From Candidatus Peregrinibacteria bacterium GW2011_GWF2_38_29 (lineage in GTDB: Bacteria > Patescibacteriota > Gracilibacteria > UBA1369 > UBA12463), in assembly GCA_000992695.1 (NCBI GenBank), contig LBUS01000008.1, positions 1 to 40,779 of the forward strand: a DNA stretch of 40,779 nt. The letters are read 5' to 3'. Positions 26,412 through 33,239 of this stretch are shown here, one piece after another. The number at the start of each line of letters is the position of its first letter. The first letter of the stretch is position 1. A program made the translations under genes and the position numbers. Below the pieces are notes generated by a model. It was not told where the DNA came from. It was given only the letters and a program-made list of their open reading frames with translations, and made no database searches.

Positions 26412-27605
26412 TTATTTTTTAACGAGGCAAATAAAAGTCTTTAAATAAGAGGACTCCGGAAAATAGACGGAAAGTGGATGATCTGGCGCTTGGCGAATAA
26501 TATTTAATATCGAAAGGCTTGTGTTATTTTGAACTGACGCGCGTCTTAGCATGTATGAAAAATCTTCTTCATTCATATAATGAGAACAGCTCGATGTGAC
26601 GAAAATCCCATTATTTTTGACTAGTCGAAGTGCGCCGCGATTGAGGAAGTGATAGGCTTTTTGGCCTTGTGCGATGTCTTTATTTGATTTGATGAGTGCC
26701 GGTGGATCCATGATTACCATGTCGTATAAATTTGTATCTTTTTCCGGCATATAATTAAAAATATCCGCGTTTTCGGTTGTGAAATCTTTTGATTTTATCT
26801 TGTTGAGTTTGGCATGTTTTTCGCAGAGGAGAAGCGCTAAATCAGAGCTGTCTACGTTGTGAACAGAGCTTGCGCCGTTTTTCATTGCGTATATTCCGGA
26901 TGCGCCTGAATAAGAAAATAAATTTAGGATTTTTTTATCTTTTGAATGTGTTCCAATTTTTGCACGGAGGTCTTTTTGATCGAGAAAATATCCTGTTTTT
27001 TGGCCATTAATTGGATCGGAAATAAATTTGTAACCGTTTTCTTTGAATTCAATTTCGTTTTGATTTTCGAGTTCGCCGTATAAAATTTCATGCGTTTCTT
27101 CCATGTTTTCTTCTTTGCGGGTTGGCATTCCCGACTTTTCGATTATGGCTTTTGGATCGTATAAATCGATGAGGGCTTGTTTGATTAAATTACGTAGGTT
27201 TTCTGTTCCGGGCGTTGAAATTTGGAGAACGAAAACGTTTTCATATCGGTCGATAACTAGCCCCGGCATGCTATCGGATTCGCCGAAGATAAGCCTGAAC
27301 CCAGTTGTTTCGGTTTTTGGGCCATATCCAAGAAGTATGCGTTTTTCGTTTGCTTCGATTAGGCGATTTTTAATCCAGTCGAGATTTATTTCGGTTTGAT
27401 TGAAGTCGAAAATTCGTACTGCAATCATGGAATTTTCAGAATATGTTCCTGTGCCAATTATATTATTGTTGGCGTTTTTGACGTAAACAAGCGCGCCGTT
27501 TGTGATTGTTTCATCAATTTTCTCAATAGCTCCGGAAAAAACCCAAGGATGGCGGAAAATTACGTTGGTTTCTTTGCGGGGTTTTAGGGTGACGATAGGG
27601 TACAT
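26412..27605 (-). CDS. rlmI: RlmI-like 23S rRNA (cytosine-C5) methyltransferase
   Basis: A 397-residue protein, as long as E. coli RlmI. The N-terminal PUA-like domain (RHPWVFSGAIEKI, GALVYVKNANN, IIGTGTYSENSMIAVRIFDF) is followed by an EEHD-like middle region. The SAM domain then shows LNLFSYSGASGIYAMKNGA (motif I), VDSSDLALLL and VIMDPPALIKSN (the DPP motif IV), and ends with TSSCSHYMNEEDF carrying the conserved SCS cysteine. The family methylates C1962 of 23S rRNA in E. coli; the exact site here is unproven. The start ATG at 27605 is preceded by TGTTAAAAT only 6 nt away, suggesting a leaderless transcript. It leads the minus-strand cluster with the cysteine-cluster, DUF5679, apt and mtnP genes. 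Confidence 0.88.
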   Translation of the reverse strand: MYPIVTLKPRKETNVIFRHPWVFSGAIEKIDETITNGALVYVKNANNNIIGTGTYSENSMIAVRIFDFNQTEINLDWIKNRLIEANEKRILLGYGPKTETTGFRLIFGESDSMPGLVIDRYENVFVLQISTPGTENLRNLIKQALIDLYDPKAIIEKSGMPTRKEENMEETHEILYGELENQNEIEFKENGYKFISDPINGQKTGYFLDQKDLRAKIGTHSKDKKILNLFSYSGASGIYAMKNGASSVHNVDSSDLALLLCEKHAKLNKIKSKDFTTENADIFNYMPEKDTNLYDMVIMDPPALIKSNKDIAQGQKAYHFLNRGALRLVKNNGIFVTSSCSHYMNEEDFSYMLRRASVQNNTSLSILNIIRQAPDHPLSVYFPESSYLKTFICLVKK

Positions 27606-27611
27606 GGTTGT

Positions 27612-27620
27612 ATTTTAACA
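27612..27620 (-). promoter_or_regulatory. Extended -10 element placed for leaderless transcription of rlmI
   Basis: On the minus strand the sequence TGTTAAAAT ends 6 nt before the ATG at 27605. With the usual 6-7 nt between -10 and the start of transcription, the transcript would begin at or next to the start codon. No convincing -35 is seen, which is acceptable for a TGn extended -10. Confidence 0.55.
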
Positions 27621-27653
27621 TATGATGCGCTTCAATATGTCGTAATTTAAGGG

Positions 27654-27659
27654 TAGTAT
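27654..27659 (+). promoter_or_regulatory. -10-like TAGTAT upstream of methyltransferase start
   Basis: TAGTAT ends 9 nt before the ATG at 27669, so a transcript would have a leader of only about 3 nt. The match to TATAAT is 4 of 6. It faces the rlmI promoter within a 63-bp divergent gap. Confidence 0.35.
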
Positions 27660-27668
27660 GTTTTTGAC

Positions 27669-28316
27669 ATGAGTTATAAATCCAAATTACGTTCAAAATT
27701 GTATGCGCCTGAAGAGGGGTATGATTTGTATGCGGAAGAATATGCGACGGCTAAAAGTTATCAATCTTTAGATGAATTTGAAGAGGGCGTTTTGATGGAA
27801 ATGGTTAATGGTCTTGGTGATAGTGGTTTTTTGAAAGGTAAAAATGTGCTTGATGCCGGATGTGGGAGCGGCCGTATTATTGGTAAACTTAAAAATCTTG
27901 AGGCAAATATTACGGCGATTGATATTTCTGAGAAGATGATTGAAATCGTGCGCAAGAAAAATTCCGGAGTTGAAGTAGTTAAAGGGGATGTGCGAAAAAT
28001 GCCTTTTGAAAGCGGAAAATTTGATATTGTGATTGCGCCGTTTGTTATTGTACATATGAAAAAATTGGATGCGTTTTTTGAAGAATGCTATCGAGTTTTA
28101 AAGACCGGTGGAACTTTTATTTTTACGAATGTTAATCAAAGGAAAGCGCCGAAATTAAAAATAAAACATCATGGAGAAATTTGCATCGAGTCCTATTATC
28201 ACATTCCGGAACAGGTGAGGGAGGCGGTTAATAACGCATTTTTTGTGATTGAAGAAGAGAAGTTCGTATATAATGGAGAAGTTTGGATTAACCAGATAAT
28301 TAAGGCTAGAAAATGA
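27669..28316 (+). CDS. Class I SAM-dependent methyltransferase
   Basis: This 215-residue protein has a complete class I SAM core: VLDAGCGSGRIIGKL (motif I), AIDISEKMIEIVRKK (motif II), VVKGDVRKMPFESGKFDIVI (motifs III-IV) and CYRVLKTGGTFIFTNV (motif V-VI region). It resembles UbiE/small-molecule methyltransferases, but substrate-side residues give no clear hint. It is transcribed alone, divergent from rlmI, and ends with TGA at 28314-28316. It has no visible terminator before the convergent PEBP gene. A metabolite or RNA base could be the target. Confidence 0.87.
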   Translation: MSYKSKLRSKLYAPEEGYDLYAEEYATAKSYQSLDEFEEGVLMEMVNGLGDSGFLKGKNVLDAGCGSGRIIGKLKNLEANITAIDISEKMIEIVRKKNSGVEVVKGDVRKMPFESGKFDIVIAPFVIVHMKKLDAFFEECYRVLKTGGTFIFTNVNQRKAPKLKIKHHGEICIESYYHIPEQVREAVNNAFFVIEEEKFVYNGEVWINQIIKARK

Positions 28317-28369
28317 GATTTTTAGAGATGGACGGGACGGATTGCTTATGTGAATAAATGGTTCGCTTT

Positions 28370-28810
28370 TTATGTATGTGAAAATAGGCCGATGAGTTCT
28401 GCGGAATCTATGATGTGGCTTTTCATTGCGGATTTTAATTGGTCTGGATTTGTTGAAGAAGGCAGGTCGAGATGTGTATTTAGTGCGAAAATTTTGAAGA
28501 AATATCTGTGGGTTCCGGAAGGTGGGCATGGTGGATGCCAGCCGTTTGTTTGCGCACTTGTGATCCCTTCTGTGGCGTTTGATGGAACCGAATTTTCTTT
28601 TATTTCAGTCGTTTTTGGATCAATGTTCCAAGCCGTCCAATGCGTCCATAAGCCAACCGGTGCATCCGGGTCGTCGACTATTAAAACGAGACTTTGTGCG
28701 GTTTCTGGTACGCCTGAAACTACGAGTGGGGGATTAATTCCTTCGCCTTTGCATGTGTATTTTTCGGGAATAGGTTTATTGTGCTCAAATGCTGTGCTCG
28801 TTATTTTCAT
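28370..28810 (-). CDS. YbhB/YbcL-type PEBP family protein
   Basis: A 146-residue protein of the phosphatidylethanolamine-binding-protein family (bacterial Raf-kinase-inhibitor-like). It contains IPEKYTCKGEGINPPLVVSG near the N-terminus, LVLIVDDPDAPVGLWTHWTA (the DPDAP and HW motifs of the ligand pocket), NGWHPPCPPSGTHRYFFKIF (the GxHRY motif) and ALNTHLDL. Length and motif order are normal. The natural ligand and function of bacterial members are unknown. Its ATG at 28810 is only 22 bp from the divergent rlmN start, and a TATAAT on the minus strand (28817-28822) ends 6 nt before it, suggesting leaderless transcription. Confidence 0.93.
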   Translation of the reverse strand: MKITSTAFEHNKPIPEKYTCKGEGINPPLVVSGVPETAQSLVLIVDDPDAPVGLWTHWTAWNIDPKTTEIKENSVPSNATEGITSAQTNGWHPPCPPSGTHRYFFKIFALNTHLDLPSSTNPDQLKSAMKSHIIDSAELIGLFSHT

Positions 28811-28816
28811 GCTTTT

Positions 28817-28824
28817 ATTATAAT
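28817..28824. promoter_or_regulatory. Overlapping divergent -10 hexamers for PEBP gene and rlmN
   Basis: TATAAT is readable on the plus strand at 28819-28824, 8 nt before the rlmN ATG, and on the minus strand at 28817-28822, 6 nt before the PEBP ATG. The two -10 elements overlap by 4 bp in a 22-bp gap, so both transcripts should be leaderless and the polymerases would compete. Confidence 0.6.
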
Positions 28825-28832
28825 ATACAAAT

Positions 28833-29951
28833 ATGAATTTGAGTGCATTAAATGAAATTTTGAAAAATGAGCCTGCGTTTCGAATGAATCAGGTTAAAAA
28901 AGCGCTTTTTCAAGAATTTAAAGAAACTTGGCATGAAGTTACGAATCTTTCTTTGAGTTTGCGTGATGTTTTGGCTGATAGATGCGATTTAAGCATTACT
29001 GCGCAAATGAATATTTCTAAAGACGGAAGGTCTGAAAAGGCTTTGATAACCCTTGCTGATGGTGCGAAAGTTGAAACGGTTTTAATGCGACATGGTCATG
29101 GTACAGGAGGGCAGGGGGCTTCAAAGGTGCAAGAAAATGGTGATGATTTTGATTTTGAAGATGATGGTGCGATCGAAAACTCCGGCGCGACCGAAGGGAG
29201 CGCCAAAGAAAGTCCAAAAGGGCGCAATACGGTTTGTGTTTCTTCACAAGTTGGATGTCCGCTTGCGTGTGAATTTTGTGCAACCGGGAAGCTTGGATTT
29301 ACGCGCGATTTAACTACTTATGAAATCTTGGAACAGGTTATTTTTTGGGCGAGGCTTTTAAAAAAAGAAGGTGCGAAAATTAGAAATATTGTTTTTATGG
29401 GCATGGGTGAGCCACTTTTAAATTACGATAATGTTCTTGCGGCTGTGAAATTATTGAATGATCAAAATGCTTTTGGGCTTGCCATAAGGCATATTTCGAT
29501 TTCGACGGCTGGTATTGTTGAGAATATTCGCAAATTTGCCGATGAAAAAATGCAAGTTAATTTGGCGATTTCTTTTCACGCGCCTGATGATGAGCTTCGA
29601 AGAAAATTAATGCCTATCGCGAGGAAATATACGATAAATGAGCTTTTGGATGCTGTTAATTATTATGTCAAAAAAACGAATAGGCGAGTGATGTTTGAAT
29701 ATATTATGTTGAGTGGAGTGAATGATACGGAAGAGTGTGCGATTAAACTTGCAAAATTAATGTCTCGACCTTTATATTTTGTGAATTTGATAAATTATAA
29801 TCCGACAGGAGTCTTTAAACCTTCTTCTGGAAATCATATAAAGATTTTTAAAGATTTTTTAGTGAGCAAGGGAGTGGTTGTTACGGAAAGATTTCGATTT
29901 GGGACTGATATAGATGCGGCTTGCGGGCAGTTGGCGTGCAAAAAATATTAA
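28833..29951 (+). CDS. rlmN: 23S rRNA A2503 / tRNA A37 methyltransferase RlmN with acidic insertion
   Basis: A 372-residue radical SAM enzyme that adds a C2 methyl group to A2503 of 23S rRNA and, in some species, A37 of tRNA. The N-terminal RNA-binding region is followed by the radical SAM motif CPLACEFC (Cys142, 146, 149) in VSSQVGCPLACEFCATGK. Downstream are MGMGEPLLNYDNV, ISISTAGIV and SFHAPDDELRRKLMP. The last region VTERFRFGTDIDAACGQL contains the second catalytic cysteine (Cys364). Unusually, residues 87-131 form a Gly/Asp/Glu-rich insertion (from HGHGTGG to SPKGRN) between the N-terminal domain and the Cys motif. It is absent from typical family members, where the link is only a few residues. 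All catalytic motifs are intact, so the enzyme is probably active. Confidence 0.95.
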   Translation: MNLSALNEILKNEPAFRMNQVKKALFQEFKETWHEVTNLSLSLRDVLADRCDLSITAQMNISKDGRSEKALITLADGAKVETVLMRHGHGTGGQGASKVQENGDDFDFEDDGAIENSGATEGSAKESPKGRNTVCVSSQVGCPLACEFCATGKLGFTRDLTTYEILEQVIFWARLLKKEGAKIRNIVFMGMGEPLLNYDNVLAAVKLLNDQNAFGLAIRHISISTAGIVENIRKFADEKMQVNLAISFHAPDDELRRKLMPIARKYTINELLDAVNYYVKKTNRRVMFEYIMLSGVNDTEECAIKLAKLMSRPLYFVNLINYNPTGVFKPSSGNHIKIFKDFLVSKGVVVTERFRFGTDIDAACGQLACKKY

Positions 29952-29969
29952 TTAATAAAACAAAATAAA

Positions 29970-30497
29970 ATGCTTATCATCATTGCGAATGTGTTGGTTT
30001 TAGTCGTGACGATTATTTTGCTTTATTATGTTACGAGCGGCGCACCTTATTTGCCAACGACTGATAAAAATGTTTTGAAGATGGTGAAATTTGCGGGTAT
30101 GAAACGCGGGCAAAAAATTCTTGATGTTGGATCCGGTGATGGAAGAATCGTTATTGCTTTTGCGAAAGCGGGTGCGGAAGCGCATGGGTTTGAGATAAAT
30201 CCAATTCTTGTTTGGATGTCACGCAGGAATATAAAGAGGGCCGGGCTTCAAGGAAAGGCGTTTATTCATTTTGTAAATTTTTGGAAAAGAGATTTTTCGC
30301 CTTATGATTTGGTGATTGTTTATCAGATTACGCATTTGATGAAAAAGTTTCAAAAAAAGTTTGAAAAAGAACTTAGACCAGGTACAAAAATACTTTGTAA
30401 TTCATTCTTTTTACCTGATTGGAAAGCGATAAAGTTTGATAAGCCGCTTTATCTTTACGAGAAAGTCAAAATGAGAAAGTCAAAACTGAAAAGCTAG
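29970..30497 (+). CDS. Membrane-anchored FAM173-like SAM methyltransferase
   Basis: This 175-residue protein has an N-terminal membrane helix (residues about 1-24, IIANVLVLVVTIILLYYV), then PYLPTTDKNVLKMVKFAG, KILDVGSGDGRIVIAFAKAG (motif I), HGFEINPILVWMSRRNIKR (motif II) and VIVYQITHLMKKFQKKFE with no obvious catalytic NPPY. The P(Y/T)xPT start plus DxGSGDGR is characteristic of the FAM173/ATPSCKMT group of lysine methyltransferases; the bacterial members are uncharacterised. It follows rlmN by 18 bp and probably shares its transcript. It ends 4 bp before the convergent hydrogenase-like gene. The last codons lie inside a short tandem repeat. Confidence 0.75.
   Translation: MLIIIANVLVLVVTIILLYYVTSGAPYLPTTDKNVLKMVKFAGMKRGQKILDVGSGDGRIVIAFAKAGAEAHGFEINPILVWMSRRNIKRAGLQGKAFIHFVNFWKRDFSPYDLVIVYQITHLMKKFQKKFEKELRPGTKILCNSFFLPDWKAIKFDKPLYLYEKVKMRKSKLKS
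30459..30493. repeat. Tandem 13-bp repeat GAGAAAGTCAAAA at gene end
   Basis: GAGAAAGTCAAAA occurs at 30459-30471 and 30473-30485, a 14-bp period like the repeat at 23895-23922. AAAGTCAAAACTGAAAAG at 30476-30493 matches AAAGTCAAAACTCAAAAG at 23900-23917 in 17 of 18 bases. Here the repeat is inside the last codons of the FAM173-like gene (KVKMRKSKLKS). Confidence 0.7.
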
Positions 30498-30501
30498 ATT
30501 T

Positions 30502-31662
30502 TTACGGCCACTGGCAAGTAAAATTTTCCGATTCTTCTTCGCTACGGTCGATATATTTTGCATGGAGAATTTCGTGTGCTTTTTTGCTTCCCAGTTTTCC
30601 AAAATATTCTTTATAAAGTTGTTTTACAAATTCATTATCATGAGAAGTGCGGTATTTGTGTTCTTTGTCGTATGCAAATAATGCGTTTCTGCGTTTCGCG
30701 AGAACTTCTTGATCATTTGTCCATTGGCCTGTGCCACCGATGCAACCTTTTGGGCAGTTCATAACTTCAATAAAGTGATATTTGCTTTTGCCGGTTTGTT
30801 TGAGCTCGTTTAAAAGAGGTGTTATTTCTTTAAGGGAATTTACAGTTAAAATATTGAGTTTGTGCCCTCCGATTGTTAGCTTTCCTTCGCGCTTAAACTC
30901 GGAGTTGCGTATTCCTTGAATTTCAAATTTTTCCAGATTTTTCCCGGTTAAAAAGAAATATGCGGTTCTGAGTGCGGCTTCCATGACTCCGCCTGTTGTG
31001 CCAAAAATTGCTCCTGCGCCTGACGCAAGGCCAAGAGGGGAATCAAAGTCGAGCGATTGTGGATTTTTCGGATTTTCACCCGCTGCTTTGAAGTCGATTT
31101 TTAACGTATTTATAAGTTCAACGGTTTCTTTTGTTGTTAAAACGTAATCAAGATTTGGAATATCTTTATGAACCCATAGGTCAGGCTTTTTTGCTTCTTC
31201 TTTTTTCATTTCACATGGGGCGATAACAACGTGCACAAGCCTTTCTAAAGGAATTTTATTTTTTTCTGCGAAATAAGTTTTTACAATGCTTGCAAGAATC
31301 GCTTGCGGTGATTTTACAGTTGAAAGATGCGGAATTAATTCCGGATAAAGACGTTCGATGTATGTATACCAGGTTGGACAACATGTTGTGAACATTGGAA
31401 GATTTTTGTTTTTCGTAAGGCGATAAACGAGTTCATTCGCTTCTTCCATAATTGTTATATCTGCGCCAAGATTTGTATCAAAAACATAATCAAAACCCAT
31501 TTGGCGAAGTGAACCGATTAAATTTTTAATGACGTTTGTGCCCGGCTCATAGCCAAGATATTCGCCGATTGAAACGCGAACCGCGGGTGCGATTTGGACG
31601 GTTAAGATTTTGTCACCCTTGTTTTTTAACAGATTTAATATTTCTTCGATCGTTTTTGCCAT
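30502..31662 (-). CDS. [FeFe]-hydrogenase-like catalytic protein lacking ferredoxin domains
   Basis: A 386-residue protein matching the H-cluster domain of [FeFe] hydrogenases. The N-terminus VQIAPAVRVSIGEYLG and FDTNLGADITIMEEANEL is typical. The three H-cluster motifs are present in altered form: FTTCCPTW (Cys94, Cys95; usual TSCCPxW), IAPCEMKKEEA (Cys150; usual MPCxxKxxE) and EVMNCPKGCIGGTGQ (Cys303, Cys307; usual MxCPGGCxxGGG). All four cluster cysteines, the proton-path cysteine and the EVM methionine remain. SGAGAIFGTTGGVMEAALRT is well kept, and the tail HDNEFVKQLYKEYFG to AHEILH matches the small-subunit module. There are no N-terminal iron-sulfur domains, unlike most bacterial enzymes, and no hydE, hydF or hydG nearby. 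It may be a true hydrogenase with separate ferredoxin or a sensor/variant. The TATCAT at 31668-31673 may drive it. Confidence 0.85.
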   Translation of the reverse strand: MAKTIEEILNLLKNKGDKILTVQIAPAVRVSIGEYLGYEPGTNVIKNLIGSLRQMGFDYVFDTNLGADITIMEEANELVYRLTKNKNLPMFTTCCPTWYTYIERLYPELIPHLSTVKSPQAILASIVKTYFAEKNKIPLERLVHVVIAPCEMKKEEAKKPDLWVHKDIPNLDYVLTTKETVELINTLKIDFKAAGENPKNPQSLDFDSPLGLASGAGAIFGTTGGVMEAALRTAYFFLTGKNLEKFEIQGIRNSEFKREGKLTIGGHKLNILTVNSLKEITPLLNELKQTGKSKYHFIEVMNCPKGCIGGTGQWTNDQEVLAKRRNALFAYDKEHKYRTSHDNEFVKQLYKEYFGKLGSKKAHEILHAKYIDRSEEESENFTCQWP

Positions 31663-31667
31663 TTTGT

Positions 31668-31701
31668 ATGATAAAATTGGTTTGTCTTAATACATTATAC
31701 A
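31668..31701. promoter_or_regulatory. Divergent -10-like elements for hydrogenase-like gene and membrane protein
   Basis: TATCAT on the minus strand (31668-31673) ends 5 nt before the ATG at 31662; TATACA on the plus strand (31696-31701) ends 7 nt before the ATG at 31709. Both spacings fit leaderless transcripts. The whole divergent gap is 46 bp. No good -35 was found for either. Confidence 0.4.
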
Positions 31702-31708
31702 ATTTTTT

Positions 31709-32251
31709 ATGATTAAAACACTAAAAGCTGTTTATGCGCATGATTTTGTTGGGAGTAGCGCGTTTTCCGCCGCGGATTTGAAATATTTTATTGCGAACGT
31801 GATTGTTATTGCTGTGCCACTTCTTTTTGCGCATCCGCAAATTGTTGTTGGAGCTATTGTTAATTTTGTTTTGATCTATGTTGCTATGAACTTTAAAGGA
31901 GGAAGGTTAATTCCGATTGTTATTTTGCCTTCGTTGGCCGTGCTTTTACGCGGAATTTTATTTGGACCGCTGACCTATTATGTTTTGATTTTTGCGCCTT
32001 TTATTTGGCTTGCTAATGCGATTTTTGTGATGGGTATAAGATATTTTTTGATGAAGAAATGGACGAATTATTGGTCGTTTGGAATGAGTGCGTTACTTAA
32101 AACCGCATTTTTATTTTCGATTGCTTTAATCTTTGTTAATTTATTCAAATTTCCTGCAATGTTTTTGCAAGCGATGGGGGCTCTTCAGCTTGGAACGGCG
32201 TTGATTGCGGGGGTGGTTTATTTGGGCCTTGAGAAAGTCCGAAAAATTTGA
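31709..32251 (+). CDS. Small polytopic membrane protein, ECF S-component-like
   Basis: This 180-residue protein has about five to six hydrophobic segments. Two stand out: FIANVIVIAVPLLFAH with VVGAIVNFVLIYVAMN, and LIPIVILPSLAVLLRGILFG. The size, the helix number and the LPSLxxLxRGxLFGP-type loop resemble substrate-binding S-components of ECF vitamin/metal transporters or a related small family. I do not recognise a specific one, and there is no ECF ATPase or T-component in the window. It is transcribed divergently from the hydrogenase-like gene with a shared 46-bp gap, so it may serve the same pathway, for example by moving a cofactor or iron-related compound. The stop codon TGA overlaps the -35 of the next gene. 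Confidence 0.6.
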   Translation: MIKTLKAVYAHDFVGSSAFSAADLKYFIANVIVIAVPLLFAHPQIVVGAIVNFVLIYVAMNFKGGRLIPIVILPSLAVLLRGILFGPLTYYVLIFAPFIWLANAIFVMGIRYFLMKKWTNYWSFGMSALLKTAFLFSIALIFVNLFKFPAMFLQAMGALQLGTALIAGVVYLGLEKVRKI

Positions 32252-32276
32252 CAGGTTGAGAGGAGTCTAATATAAT
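32248..32276 (+). promoter_or_regulatory. Consensus sigma-70 promoter of the interrupted gene
   Basis: TTGACA at 32248-32253 and TATAAT at 32271-32276 are both perfect, with the optimal 17-bp spacer. Transcription would start near 32283, giving a leader of about 23 nt. AGGAG (32261-32265) and CTCCT (32281-32285) form an inverted repeat around the -10, possibly an operator. This is the best promoter in the window. Confidence 0.85.
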
Positions 32277-32305
32277 TTACCTCCTATATTGTAAAAATAT
32301 ATTTT

Positions 32306-33190
32306 ATGTCACAATCAAACGTAGATAGAAGGGATTTTGTTGTAACACATGATAGGGTTTTCGATGATTCGTCGCGACTTCGTGAGTTTACAGGTACGGA
32401 TACTGAATACGCTCCAAAAGGAATTGAATTTGGTGTGGGCAGAGGAAATGATCCTATAAGTTGGTTTCCCGGTTCGCAAAATCTTGTTCGTCCAATATTT
32501 AGTCCTGATCGTTGTCTTGCGATTGACGTTGATGATTTAATGAGGAATTTGGCCGGCGTTAGGGGTCAATTGAAGAGGGCAACCGCTAGGGTTGGATTTG
32601 GTACAGATTTAAGCGTTTTAAGATATATTTTTAGTGATGAGTTTAGAGCGATGATCGCTGCTGATGGGGCGGATAACGTTGAGCTTGTTTTATCGAGTTC
32701 GAGCCCTAATCAACTAAGGGCGCTTAAGTCTAAAGGTATTAAGGCGGACGTTTGGCAATAAGATCTTACTCGAGAAGTTTTTGCTCGTAAGGGAAACATT
32801 GCGCATGATATCCAGGTCGTTTTGCAAGAAGGTGATCTTGTTAAGGAAGCAGAGCTTGCATTTCCGGTGTTTCCAGAGGTTTATCGTGATGCTTACGGTG
32901 AAGTATCTGATGATGGTTTGATTTTTCGTGGCATACTTGAGCGTCAGGATGATCCACATGATGGTTTATGGAATAGAACTGGTCATGATTCATATTTAAC
33001 GTGTGTTTCAAGTCCGGAAGCCGTGGAGAGGGCTATTTCTATTGTTAGTGATATAAATTTTGGGGCTAACGCCAGACATCGTACGGCTAGAATGAGAGGA
33101 TTTAGGATTAGTAATACTGAGGTTTTGTCTGGTTGGAATTCATCATTAGCGGCTTTGGCTACAACTTTAGATGCACCTAAAAGAGGTTAG
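32306..33190 (+). pseudogene. Unknown protein split by one in-frame TAA stop
   Basis: Two ORFs in the same frame, 32306-32761 (151 codons plus TAA) and 32762-33190, read as one 293-residue protein apart from a TAA at 32759-32761. The first half starts MSQSNVDRRDFVVTHDRVFD and includes GIEFGVGRGNDPISWFPGSQ and CLAIDVDDLM, vaguely like a nucleotide- or SAM-binding Rossmann start. It ends GIKADVWQ. The second half continues directly with DLTREVFARKGNIAHD and ends DAPKRG. The second half has no ATG near its start, only a TTG at 32822. A single CAA-to-TAA change would explain the break, so a recent nonsense mutation is most likely. Readthrough or sequencing error remain possible. I recognise no family. 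The promoter upstream is a perfect consensus. Confidence 0.65.
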
Positions 33191-33239
33191 GGATTTTTCA
33201 TGAAAAGTTTAGAGCATTTTAATGTTGATGTGATTTTAT

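Noticed and set aside
28350-28823. 157-codon plus-strand ORF opposite the PEBP gene
   Set aside because: The minus strand encodes a complete PEBP family protein; the plus frame has no motif.
30502-31662. Nar1/NARF-type iron-only hydrogenase-like assembly protein instead of hydrogenase
   Set aside because: The FDTNLGADITIMEE stretch, well-kept SGAGAIFGTTGGVMEAALRT, EVM methionine and HydB-like tail fit bacterial hydrogenases better, though activity is not proven.
32306-33190. Recoding of stop codons (Gracilibacteria/SR1-type code or selenocysteine) as explanation of the interrupted gene
   Set aside because: The internal stop is TAA, not TGA, and TGA works as a normal stop for several genes in the window. 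No selenocysteine element was seen.
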